Positions 50,167 to 58,265 of a stretch of 64,000 nt of DNA are shown here, in pieces. The notes beneath the pieces are model-generated. The model worked only from the letters and a program-made list of their open reading frames with translations. It was not told the DNA's origin and searched no databases. The stretch is from Chloroflexota bacterium (GTDB taxonomy: Bacteria; Chloroflexota; UBA11872): the NCBI GenBank assembly GCA_022820025.1, contig JAJEGF010000030.1:1-64000 (forward strand), given 5' to 3'. Both the position numbers and the translations under genes were made by a program. How positions within the stretch are numbered: the first letter of the stretch is position 1; every line of letters starts with the position of its first letter.

Positions 50167-51192
50167 ATGACCAACGGTCCGGCCGTCCTGGTGGAGGGAC
50201 TGGGCAAGACCTATCCAGGCGGCGTGCGCGCCGTGGACGGGATCAGCTTTGAGGTGGCGCGCGGCGAGTTCTTCGGTTTCCTGGGGCCGAATGGCGCGGG
50301 CAAGACCACCACCATCAAGATCCTGGCCACGCTGCTGCCCAAGTCGGAAGGGCACGTGGAGGTGGCCGGCCTGGACGTGACCCGTGATCCAAAGGCCGTG
50401 CGGCAGGCCATCGGCGTGGCGCTGCAGGAAGTCGGGCTGGACGATCTCTCGAAGGGCCGCGACTTCCTGGAATTGCAAGGGCTCCTGTACGGCCTGACAC
50501 GCGCCAAGGCCCGGGATCGGGCCGCCGTACTGCTGGAACTCGTGGGGCTGTCGTCGGTCGCCGATCGGCGAGTGGGCTCTTACTCCGGCGGGATGCGGCG
50601 GCGGATCGACCTGGCCGGGGCCCTGATGCACAACCCCGGCGTCCTCTTCCTGGACGAGCCGACCACGGGGCTGGACCCGCAAAGCCGGATTGCCGTCTGG
50701 GAGCACCTGGAAGAACTCAACGCGCAAGGCGTCACGATCTTCCTGACCACGCAGCACATGGACGAGGCCGACCGGCTCTGCCGTCGGCTGGCGATCATCG
50801 ACCACGGTCGCCTGGTCGCGGAAGGCTCGCCGGCCGAACTGAAGGCCGGCGTGGGCGGCGACATAGTGCACGTGGCTTTTGACTCGGACACTTCTGCCGA
50901 CGGCAGCTTGGACGTTGCCCTGGCGGCCGTGCGCGACTTGCCGGGAGTCCGGCAAGCGGACATTGCGGAGGGTGGCTTGACCGCAACCGTCGGCGACAGC
51001 GGGGCCGCGGCACCGGCCATCATGGGCGCGTTTCAAGACGCCAATCTGTCCATCGCCAACCTGTCCATCACCCGCCCATCCTTGGACGAGGTCTTTCTGC
51101 AACACACGGGCCGTCAGATCCGCGACTCGGACGCAGACGGCGACGCCGAAGACCGCATGTGGAGCCAGTGGATGGGCGTGAACCGGAGGTAA
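50167..51192 (+). CDS. ABC transporter ATP-binding protein (DrrA-type)
   Basis: A 341-residue ATPase. Walker A is GPNGAGKTTTIK, the signature YSGGMRRRIDLAGAL, Walker B VLFLDEPTTGLDP and the H-loop TTQHMDEAD. A C-terminal domain after about residue 225 ends in LSITRPSLDEVFLQHTGR, which is typical of the DrrA/NodI class. It drives export by the permease encoded immediately downstream. ATG 50167 has AGGAGCAGAGG upstream. The stop at 51192 lies 5 bases before the permease start. Substrate is not identified. Confidence 0.93.
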   Translation: MTNGPAVLVEGLGKTYPGGVRAVDGISFEVARGEFFGFLGPNGAGKTTTIKILATLLPKSEGHVEVAGLDVTRDPKAVRQAIGVALQEVGLDDLSKGRDFLELQGLLYGLTRAKARDRAAVLLELVGLSSVADRRVGSYSGGMRRRIDLAGALMHNPGVLFLDEPTTGLDPQSRIAVWEHLEELNAQGVTIFLTTQHMDEADRLCRRLAIIDHGRLVAEGSPAELKAGVGGDIVHVAFDSDTSADGSLDVALAAVRDLPGVRQADIAEGGLTATVGDSGAAAPAIMGAFQDANLSIANLSITRPSLDEVFLQHTGRQIRDSDADGDAEDRMWSQWMGVNRR

Positions 51193-51197
51193 TGCCA

Positions 51198-51962
51198 ATG
51201 CTTGTCCTGCGCGAGAGCTACTTCATCTACGTCCGTAACCTGAAGACCTGGCTGGCGCAGCCCTGGATGATCGTGGCGGCGGTGCTGTCGTCGGCCTTCA
51301 TGTTCCTGTTCTTCGGCGAGCCGCTGCGCGGCATCACGGCGCTGCCCGGCTTTCCGGCCGACGACTACCAGGCCTTTCTGGCCGCCATGGTGATCGTGAT
51401 GGCGGTGGTCTTCAGCGGCAGCGATATGGCAATGGTGCTGCTTACCGACATGATGTCGGGCTACGTGGACAAGCTGCTGCTGTCGCCCGTGAACCGCTTC
51501 TCGATCTTGCTGGGCACCCTGCTGATCGGCGGCACGCGCGCCATGGCGCAGGTGCTGGCAATCATCCTGGTGGCAACCGCCATCGGCGTGCGCTTCGAGG
51601 GCGGTGTCCTGGGCATCCTCGGCGTCATCGTCGCCACCACCTTGTTGGGCGTGGCGATGGGCTGCGTGGGCCTGATCGTGGCCATGCGCACGCGCAGCGT
51701 GCAGGTGACGGTCAACAGCTGGCTGCTCTTCATGCCGCTGGCGTTTCTGACCTCGGCCTTCATGCCGCGCGACCTGCTGACCGGCTGGTTCCAGGTAGCC
51801 GTGGGCCTGAATCCCATCGAGTACATCATGGTGGCCGTGCGCGCCGTGATCATCGAAGGCTGGGTCTGGGACAGCATCCTCCCCGGCATCTGGATCCTGC
51901 TGGCAACCACGGCGGTACTGGTGGGCGCGGCAACCTACGAGTACCGGCGGGCGACTAATTGA
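51198..51962 (+). CDS. ABC-2 type transporter permease
   Basis: A 254-residue permease with six hydrophobic segments. The first follows RNLKTWLAQPWMIVAAVLSSAFMFLFF, and later ones include FSGSDMAMVLLTDMMSGYVDKLLLSPVNR (the ABC-2 core motif). It is DrrB/NodJ-like in layout. GGAGG at 51185-51189 lies 8 bases from ATG 51198, favouring this start over an ATG at 51192. It pairs with the ATPase to export an unknown substrate such as a lipid or antibiotic-like molecule. Confidence 0.92.
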   Translation: MLVLRESYFIYVRNLKTWLAQPWMIVAAVLSSAFMFLFFGEPLRGITALPGFPADDYQAFLAAMVIVMAVVFSGSDMAMVLLTDMMSGYVDKLLLSPVNRFSILLGTLLIGGTRAMAQVLAIILVATAIGVRFEGGVLGILGVIVATTLLGVAMGCVGLIVAMRTRSVQVTVNSWLLFMPLAFLTSAFMPRDLLTGWFQVAVGLNPIEYIMVAVRAVIIEGWVWDSILPGIWILLATTAVLVGAATYEYRRATN

Positions 51963-52055
51963 TGCCTCGTCCGCAGAGGCATGATGAACTCTGGAGTGCC
52001 CGAACTCCAGACTTGGGAGCTACCGCTAGTGACTGCCGGCCATAGGGGCGCGAAC

Positions 52056-52334
52056 ATGACCCCTGCGCATCCCGGCGACTTTGTCCGCACGGAAGTCATC
52101 GAGGAGTTGGGACTCAGCGTTACGAAGGCAGCCGAGATTCTGGACGTCGGGCGGGCGACGCTCTCGGACCTGCTGAACGGACGCGCCTCGCTCTCGCCGG
52201 AAATGGCGCTGCGCATCGAGAAGGCATTTGACGTGCGCATGGATCTGCTGCTGCAAATGCAGGCGTGGTACGACGCCGCGCGGATGCGCGCCCAAGCCGG
52301 CGAAATCAGCGTCCGTCGCTACCAGCCCGCCTGA
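52056..52334 (+). CDS. HigA-family antitoxin without a visible HigB
   Basis: A 92-residue HTH XRE/HigA-type antitoxin. It starts MTPAHPGDFVRTEVIEELGLS, has the helix-turn-helix VTKAAEILDVGRATLSDLLNGRASLS and the tail ARIEKAFD-like helix. HigA usually follows a HigB toxin gene, but the gene immediately upstream is an ABC permease. It is therefore an orphan antitoxin or a solo regulator. Start ATG 52056 matches the family. It is one of several antitoxins between 52.0 and 53.8 kb. Confidence 0.83.
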   Translation: MTPAHPGDFVRTEVIEELGLSVTKAAEILDVGRATLSDLLNGRASLSPEMALRIEKAFDVRMDLLLQMQAWYDAARMRAQAGEISVRRYQPA

Positions 52335-52366
52335 CCGCCAGTTGTCGTCCGCCCAGCCACCTGTCG

Positions 52367-52618
52367 ATGAGGACAAAGATCGTGCGGTTTGGAGCTTCGG
52401 GATTCGTCCGCCTACCTGAGTCGTTCATCGACGAGGCCCACCTCGGAGAAGAAGTCCAGTTGCGTGTCGTGGCGGCTGGGATTCTGATTGAGCGTGGATT
52501 CCCTGTACGGGCCGGGTGGGCCGAGGCTGCGGCACGGCTACGAACTCAGGGCGACGACCAGTTGCTTGACGCAGCGCTGCCCTCAAACTTCGATAGGGAC
52601 GAGTGGGAATGGGAGTGA
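52367..52618 (+). CDS. MazE/AbrB-like antitoxin without a visible MazF
   Basis: An 83-residue protein starting MRTKIVRFGASGFVRLPESFIDEAHLGE, matching the SpoVT/AbrB swapped-hairpin DNA-binding fold of MazE antitoxins. The C-terminal tail ends FDRDEWEWE, the type of acidic/aromatic tail that binds MazF. No MazF-like gene follows: the next gene on this strand is absent and the next feature is on the other strand. It lies 32 bases after the HigA-like gene. Confidence 0.72.
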   Translation: MRTKIVRFGASGFVRLPESFIDEAHLGEEVQLRVVAAGILIERGFPVRAGWAEAAARLRTQGDDQLLDAALPSNFDRDEWEWE

Positions 52619-52666
52619 GCGAACGCCGAGAACCGCGAGGCCTTTCGCTGGACGCTTGAGCTCAGT

Positions 52667-52993
52667 TCACGCGTGCAGTAAACGCCTCTGGAGCAACGTC
52701 CGCATGTCGCGTCGCCCGTCAGCGATGAGATAAACGTTTACGGTTTGATCCGTCACTCGGTAGACGATCCGGTAGGGCGTGATGAAGATCTCCCGATACT
52801 CGCGAATCCCAACGTCCAACAGTTCCTTTGGGAAACCACCGCGGTGCGGGTACTCGGACAGGCTGCTCAAGGCCTGTTCGATTCGCTCCAACACGTGCTC
52901 CGCCGCGACTGGCGAGCGGTACCGGCGGATGTAGTCGCAGACAGCGTCCAGATCGAGCACCGCGTCCTCGGTCAGCTGAACCTTGAAGGACAT
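52667..52993 (-). CDS. RelE/ParE-family toxin
   Basis: A 108-residue toxin. Helical N-terminal part FKVQLTEDAVLDLDAVCDYIRR, then HVLERIEQALSSLSEYP, and strands REYREIFITPYRIVYRV and VNVYLIADGRRDMRTLL. The end matches RelE/ParE toxins. It overlaps the antitoxin gene by 1 base at 52993, so translation is coupled. It is the only complete toxin in this antitoxin-rich island. Confidence 0.9.
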   Translation of the reverse strand: MSFKVQLTEDAVLDLDAVCDYIRRYRSPVAAEHVLERIEQALSSLSEYPHRGGFPKELLDVGIREYREIFITPYRIVYRVTDQTVNVYLIADGRRDMRTLLQRRLLHA

Positions 52994-53268
52994 CAGCGCG
53001 CCGATAGACGCTCCCGCAGTCTGGCCAGGACATCGGCGGCAGGCTGCACTCGACCCTCGGCGATCTGCCGGTTGCCCAAGGCCAGAATCTTGAGGAGCGC
53101 CAGCGTCTCCTGCGTTTCCTCGTAGGCGTCAATGTCCTGCAGGACCGCCTTGGCCTCGCCGTTCTGCGTTATGACTAGCGGCTCCGGCTGCTCGTCAAGC
53201 GTTCGAATAATTTCAGCGGCATGGGCCTTGACGTAGCTGATCGGCCTGATCCGAGTTGAAAGACTCAT
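52993..53268 (-). CDS. Phd/YefM-family antitoxin
   Basis: A 91-residue antitoxin. The N-terminal Phd fold RIRPISYVKAHAAEIIRTLDEQPEPLVITQNGEAKAVLQDIDAYEET is clear. The ATG at 53268 is 6 bases after AGGAGG, better than a TTG two codons earlier. The promoter region around 53297-53311 shows GACC/GGTC arms and AT-rich centre that could be the operator. It neutralises the toxin encoded immediately downstream. Confidence 0.88.
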   Translation of the reverse strand: MSLSTRIRPISYVKAHAAEIIRTLDEQPEPLVITQNGEAKAVLQDIDAYEETQETLALLKILALGNRQIAEGRVQPAADVLARLRERLSAR

Positions 53269-53448
53269 GTGCAACCTCCTGATCGGACTAAATATAGACC
53301 ATCAATAGGTCGTCATTCGACTCGAGAAAACTGGCGTGTCGCCGGAAATCTCGCTGGTCAGGGTCGGCAGCGCTCTGACGGGAGCTGCGCCTGATGGCTT
53401 GAGTACTCATGTTGGTAGCGCTAAACGGAAACGATGGGACGTCACGGC

Positions 53449-53787
53449 CTATTCCCTCGCGTAGGCCGTGACTGCCTCCAACCGGCGGCCCAGCCGGTCT
53501 TCGGCGGTCTCCAGGTCGTGCTGACTTTGCAGGCCCATCCAGAATGTGGCCGAGTTCCCGAAGAAGCGCGCGAACAGTAGTGCGGACTCGGCCGAGATTG
53601 CCCGCTGGCCATGGACGATCGCATGAATCCGGCGGGGGTCCACCCCGATGGCCTTGGCCAGCCGGTACTGGCTCAGGCTGAGCGGGCGAAGGAATTTCTC
53701 CATCAGAATCTCGCCAGGGTGGATAGCGGGAAGCTTGGCCTGTTGGCGTGCCGCCGCAAAGCTGTTCGATTCCTTTCGCTCGGTCAC
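53449..53787 (-). CDS. HigA-family antitoxin without a visible HigB
   Basis: A 112-residue XRE/HigA antitoxin. It has IHPGEILMEKFLRPLSLSQYRLAKAIGVDPRRIHAIVHG (HTH), then QRAISAESALLFARFFGNSATFWMGLQSQHDLETAE. The neighbouring upstream gene is an oxidoreductase, so no HigB toxin is present. It is the second HigA-like antitoxin in this block. Confidence 0.83.
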   Translation of the reverse strand: MTERKESNSFAAARQQAKLPAIHPGEILMEKFLRPLSLSQYRLAKAIGVDPRRIHAIVHGQRAISAESALLFARFFGNSATFWMGLQSQHDLETAEDRLGRRLEAVTAYARE

Positions 53788-53824
53788 GTCGTGCTCCTGG
53801 GGGCGACTCGCGGCTGCGCCCGCG

Positions 53825-54994
53825 CTACACCCCTCCCAAGGTAACCGTCTGCGTCTGGCCGGTATCGGAAGCCCGCCTCGCGGCCCAGGCGGTTTCGTGC
53901 ATCCAGAGGGCGTCGTCGGCGCTGACCGGCGGCTCGCCGTTGCCCAGGCAGGCCTGGAAGAACTCGTGCTTGAACTGGTCGAACCCGCCGCTCACCCCGG
54001 TGTCGGTGAAGCTGAGGCGGCGCTCGGGCGCCGTGATGCCCGTGCCTTCGCGCGTGAACCACTCGAAGCCGTCGTCGGACTCGGGGTTGAAGCGCAGCCA
54101 GCCGCGGCTGCCCCAGATCTGCAGGCCGTCGTGCTTCTGGCTGGAGGGCGTCATGAAGCCGCCGGTGAAGGTGCCGACCATGCCGTTGTCAAACCGAAGG
54201 CTGATGGCGTAGGCGTCTTCGGCGTTGATCGGTTCGCCGCCCACGTTGTCGGCGAAGCCGGCCACCTGGCGCACGTTGGCGCCGGTGATATAGCGCATCA
54301 GGTCCAGGTAGTGACAGCCCAGGAAGATCAGGTGCCCGCCGCCGCGGTCGCGGTCGTACATCCAGCCGTCGGCCAGTTCTTCCCAGAGCCAGGTGCGCGG
54401 GTGCTCGGCCACGTAGTGCACCTGCATGCCAAACAGCCGACCCAGCGCGCCGCTCTGCACGACCTGCCGAGCCTCGCGCACCGCCGCCAGGCCGCGCATG
54501 TTGAAGGCGACGCAGAGGTGAGCGGACGAGCGGTTCGCCGTTTCGACAACGCGCCGATAGTCCTCGATGCGTCCGCAGGCCGGCTTCTCATGAAACACGT
54601 GCACGCCGGCTTCCAGGCAGTCGACCAGCACCGGCGGCATCTTGCGCGGCTCCATCGTGACCAGCACGGCGTCCGGCTTGTATTCGTCGAGCAACCGGCG
54701 ATGGTCGGTAAAGCTGGCGACCAGCTTGTCGCCCAGGATGGCCGCGGTATTTACCTCGCGTCCGTACTTGGTCCAGCCGGGCGGCGGGCCTGAGCCCGGT
54801 TCATGCTCGCGGGCCTGCCAATGTGGATCCGGCGAAGAACCTGTGATGGGACGAAAAACCCCGGCAACCTGGCCGGTGACGTCGGCAACCGCGACTTCGC
54901 CGACTTCAGGATGCTCGGCACACACATTGATCAGGCCGTCCAGGTGCCAGCCGGCCGGCTCGGCGATCAGGCCAACGCGAAGCGTGTCAGACAT
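53825..54994 (-). CDS. Gfo/Idh/MocA family oxidoreductase
   Basis: A 389-residue protein, larger than the two other copies in the window. The N-terminal domain begins RVGLIAEPAGWHLDGLIN, and EKP-like motif is FHEKPACGRIEDY. The second domain has GGGHLIFLGCHYLDLMRYITG. The longer insertion after the Rossmann fold (TGSSPDPHWQAREHEPG) sets it apart. A redox role on a sugar or cyclitol is likely. No adjacent oxidoreductase shares its operon. Confidence 0.87.
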   Translation of the reverse strand: MSDTLRVGLIAEPAGWHLDGLINVCAEHPEVGEVAVADVTGQVAGVFRPITGSSPDPHWQAREHEPGSGPPPGWTKYGREVNTAAILGDKLVASFTDHRRLLDEYKPDAVLVTMEPRKMPPVLVDCLEAGVHVFHEKPACGRIEDYRRVVETANRSSAHLCVAFNMRGLAAVREARQVVQSGALGRLFGMQVHYVAEHPRTWLWEELADGWMYDRDRGGGHLIFLGCHYLDLMRYITGANVRQVAGFADNVGGEPINAEDAYAISLRFDNGMVGTFTGGFMTPSSQKHDGLQIWGSRGWLRFNPESDDGFEWFTREGTGITAPERRLSFTDTGVSGGFDQFKHEFFQACLGNGEPPVSADDALWMHETAWAARRASDTGQTQTVTLGGV

Positions 54995-55070
54995 AGCGAA
55001 ATCTCAAGCATGGCAGTGAGGCCGGATTGTAGGTTGTGAGAATCCGTCGGCAGTTACTGCAGGCGTCGTC

Positions 55071-56414
55071 CTACGGGGTGTTGGCCACCGCACGTCGGCG
55101 CCGACGCCGGCTGCGGCGACGCGGCCTCTCCGACTCACCGTTGGCCGCTGGGGTCCGCTCGCGGTCCTCCGCCGGCCTGCTGGCGCGACGATTGGCGCTC
55201 AGGCTCTCGCCGGGCAGCACCTTGAGTCCACCCGCGCCGACCTTCGCGGCGGCGGCCAGGTCGCGCGCTGTCTGACCGTTGGTTGCGCCGTTCTCGCCTT
55301 GAATGTCTCGCCAGGTGCGCCTGACCAGCTTGCCACCCAGGATTCGTTCGATGGCATTCAGGGCGCCCAGGTCCGCGCCGCTGACCAGCGTGATCGAGCG
55401 GCCCAGGCCGCCCATACGGCCGGTGCGGCCGGTGCGGTGGGTGAAGAGGTTGGGGTCTTCCGGCACGTCGTAGTTGATCACCTGCCCCAGGCCGGCAATG
55501 TCCAGCCCGCGGGCGGCCACGTTGGTGGCGACCAGGACGTCGATACGTGAACTGCGCAGGCGCTCGATCACGCGGCTGCGCGCCTGCTGCGCCATGGCGC
55601 CCTGGATCGAGTCGACGCGCATGCCCAGGTCCTTCAGCCGCGCGCCCAACCGCGACACCTGGTGCCGCGTGCGCCCGAAAACGATCGTTGGCGTACCGCG
55701 CGTCTCGTCCAGGATGTGCTGGACGGCGGCGAGTCGCTCGACCTCCGGCACGATCCAGACCTCGTGATCGATGTCGGGCCGATCCTCGGGTTCGGTGTCC
55801 AACTCGATCCACCTGGGATCGCTGAGCTGTCGCTCGGTGATGCGCCGCACCCACTCGGGCACGGTGGCCGAGAACAGCGAGGTCTGCCGGTCGGCGGGGG
55901 TATGGCGCAGGATGGCTTCCACCTGCGGCGCCATGCCTATGTCGAACATCAGGTCGGCTTCGTCCAGCACCACAACGCGGATGGACTGGGTGCGAAGGCT
56001 GCCGCTCTCAATCAGGTCCAGCGCCCGGCCGGGCGTCGCCACGACGATCTGCGCGCCGGCGTCCAGCGCCTTGCGCTGCGGGCCGTAGCTGACGCCGCCC
56101 AGGATTCGAACAACTCGCGCGCCGAGCCGCTCGGCCAGCGGTTCGGTCACGGAGGCAATTTGCTCCACCAGTTCGCGCGTGGGCCCCAGCACCAGGGCTT
56201 GCTGCTCCCGGCTGTCGGCGTCGATGCGTTCCAGCAACGGCAGCACGTAGGCCAGCGTCTTGCCCGAACCGGTGCGGGCCTGGCCCACGACGTCATGGCC
56301 GTTCAGCAGAAGGGGGATACAGGCGGCTTGGATGGGGGTGGGATCGGTTATGGACTGGTCGGCGAGGTCGTCGGCGAGGTCTTGGCGAACTCCGAGGTCA
56401 ATGAAACTAGCGAT
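55071..56414 (-). CDS. DEAD-box RNA helicase, non-canonical start
   Basis: About 447 residues. The Q motif (ITDPTPIQ), motif I ARTGSGKT, PTRELVEQ, DEAD, SAT, IVFGRTRHQ and HRTGRTGR are all present. The C-terminal tail is Arg-rich (RPRRRSRRRRRRAVA), typical of RNA-binding helicases in cold adaptation or ribosome biogenesis. The only GTG or ATG start begins after the Q motif. The upstream in-frame codons encode the whole Q motif back to about 56414, where an ATC codon follows AGGGAG by 8 bases. I extend to that codon. The canonical alternative is GTG 56288. Confidence 0.87.
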   Translation of the reverse strand: MASFIDLGVRQDLADDLADQSITDPTPIQAACIPLLLNGHDVVGQARTGSGKTLAYVLPLLERIDADSREQQALVLGPTRELVEQIASVTEPLAERLGARVVRILGGVSYGPQRKALDAGAQIVVATPGRALDLIESGSLRTQSIRVVVLDEADLMFDIGMAPQVEAILRHTPADRQTSLFSATVPEWVRRITERQLSDPRWIELDTEPEDRPDIDHEVWIVPEVERLAAVQHILDETRGTPTIVFGRTRHQVSRLGARLKDLGMRVDSIQGAMAQQARSRVIERLRSSRIDVLVATNVAARGLDIAGLGQVINYDVPEDPNLFTHRTGRTGRMGGLGRSITLVSGADLGALNAIERILGGKLVRRTWRDIQGENGATNGQTARDLAAAAKVGAGGLKVLPGESLSANRRASRPAEDRERTPAANGESERPRRRSRRRRRRAVANTP

Positions 56415-56602
56415 GGGAAGTGCTCCCTGGATCAGGCACGCAAGCTCAACATGGCGATAGGCGCGCAGTTTCCGATGTTCGCGCGCACTCGTTTTTCTGC
56501 TGCGCGCGGTGGCTGGTTATGTTTCAACCATACCCTATAGCCGTCGCGCTTGAGCCGGTTCCGGTGAGGTGGCTCAAGCAGCAGCCGACGGATGGCTAGC
56601 CG

Positions 56603-57496
56603 CTACCCCTCGTCCGTCCAGACTTCCTGGAGCGCGAACCAGCTCGGGTACGCGCGTCGGATCAGGACCGTCAACGCGTCAGCCATGCGCTGCACGCCAA
56701 TGGCGATGCCCTCGGCGTTTGGCCTGAGGTCCGATAGCTCGACCTGATCCAGGAACTCGACAAAGACCGTGCCGTCGGGCTGCCGTTCGATGGCCGTTGG
56801 GAGCATGGGCGCGCCGTTACGCAGGGCCAGCCACACCGGACCGACGGGCAGGTGAGCCGTCCGGCCGCACAGCTCCACGTCCACACCCGGCCCTGCCACC
56901 GGCCGGTCGGCGACGAGCCCAATGATGTCGCCGTTGCGCAGAGCTCGTAGCAACGGACGGGCGGCGTTCATCGGATCGTAGAGGCGCGTGCCCGCCCCGC
57001 GCCTGACTCGATTCGTCAGCAAACCCAGCCACGCCGGCTCCACCGATTCGCCCGCGCTATGAAAGGCGCCGTAGCGGCGCGCGCACTCCGAGGCGGCCAG
57101 GTCCCAGTTGCCCGCGTGAATGCCAAAGAGCACCACGCCGTTTCCCTGTCCCTTGGCCTGCCGCAGCGTCGTCTCGTCAACAACCAGCCGCCGTCGCCGC
57201 CCCCAGAGATCCGGCCAGTGCATGGTGAAGAACTCCGCCTGGTACTGCCCGTAGGCGGCGTACACGCCTTCGGCCAGCGACTCGATCCGCGAATCCGGCG
57301 CGTCGGACCCAACCACCACGCGCAGGTTGGCGCGCAGCCGGTCGGCGCGGGAACCCGCGCGCCGGTAGACCTGGCGGCCAAGGCGGGCGGCCAGGGCGTC
57401 GACGAGCCTGGCCGGAATCAGCGCCACCAGGCCGGTCGCCAGCAGCGCCAGGCCGTAGAGCGCGGTGTCGCGCAGAGATCGCACGCGGTCAGTCAT
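56603..57496 (-). CDS. LpxL/HtrB-like lysophospholipid/PIM acyltransferase
   Basis: A 297-residue acyltransferase. The motif HAGNWDL (HxxxxD) is the catalytic pair, and an N-terminal hydrophobic segment (LRDTALYGLALLATGLVALI) anchors it. The order YAAYGQYQAEFFTMHWPDLWG and RPLLRALRNGDIIGLVADR is of the LpxL/PatA class. In organisms without lipid A this class includes phosphatidylinositol mannoside acyltransferase (PatA). With LprG-like lipoproteins present, a PatA-like role is plausible but not proven. Confidence 0.85.
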   Translation of the reverse strand: MTDRVRSLRDTALYGLALLATGLVALIPARLVDALAARLGRQVYRRAGSRADRLRANLRVVVGSDAPDSRIESLAEGVYAAYGQYQAEFFTMHWPDLWGRRRRLVVDETTLRQAKGQGNGVVLFGIHAGNWDLAASECARRYGAFHSAGESVEPAWLGLLTNRVRRGAGTRLYDPMNAARPLLRALRNGDIIGLVADRPVAGPGVDVELCGRTAHLPVGPVWLALRNGAPMLPTAIERQPDGTVFVEFLDQVELSDLRPNAEGIAIGVQRMADALTVLIRRAYPSWFALQEVWTDEG

Positions 57497-57584
57497 GGGC
57501 TGGATTCTGCTCGGCCGCTGACCAATGGTCGTTGTCTCCGGAGGACCCGATGGTTGGGCCTTCGAGTCCCCGAGTGCCAGGCAA

Positions 57585-58007
57585 CTACGACCAGGCGGCG
57601 AGCAATCCGGTCATCAGCACGACGCCGACGAGGTGGTAGGCGTTGTTGAAGGCCCACAGGCGCAGTCCGCGCCCGGCAAACACGTACACGCCCAGGCTGG
57701 TGGTAGCCACGATCCCGACCAGGAGCCAGATACCAAGGACCACGCCTTCGCCAAACCCAGCCGCGCCGGTCATTTTGACCAGCAGCGCCAGCACGTAGGA
57801 CTGCACGAACGCGCCGATCAGCGTCAGCCCCATCGCGGGCCCGGATCCACCGCTCTCCTGGATCTCCTCCTGGGTCATGCCGACCAGCCCCAGCCAGATG
57901 TCGCCCAGGCCAAACTTGGGTGCGTACCACCACATGCCGAGCGCCATGGGGATAAGCGCCGCCACCACCACGGCCACGTAGTTCAGTTCGCCGGTCCAGA
58001 GGGTCAT
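57585..58007 (-). CDS. DUF1761 membrane protein
   Basis: A 140-residue membrane protein with four hydrophobic segments. MTLWTGELNYVAVVVAALIPMALGMWWYAPKFG at the start and FNNAYHLVGVVLMTGLLAAW at the end match DUF1761. ATG 58007 follows AGGCAGATCGAC. Function unknown. The family occurs across bacteria as one-gene units. It stands alone between the acyltransferase and the exopolysaccharide locus. Confidence 0.86.
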   Translation of the reverse strand: MTLWTGELNYVAVVVAALIPMALGMWWYAPKFGLGDIWLGLVGMTQEEIQESGGSGPAMGLTLIGAFVQSYVLALLVKMTGAAGFGEGVVLGIWLLVGIVATTSLGVYVFAGRGLRLWAFNNAYHLVGVVLMTGLLAAWS

Positions 58008-58265
58008 GTCGATCTGCCTTTCCGCGCACGCGGGCGCACCGCCGCTCAAGGTGTAGTCGGCGCCCGCGCCGTGCGTCAAGCGGCGGCGGCTCTCGCCTCC
58101 TTATTCGAACCGATCCCAACCGGCGCAGCCGCACGACGCTGAACGCAGCCTTTGTATCCTGTCCGCCGGCTGGATGCGTGCCCACGGGACGTCCGGCCTA
58201 AGACGCACATTCACCACGAGCCGCGGCTGACGGGCGGAGCGCAGCTCTTCCCGAAAGGTTGTGGT

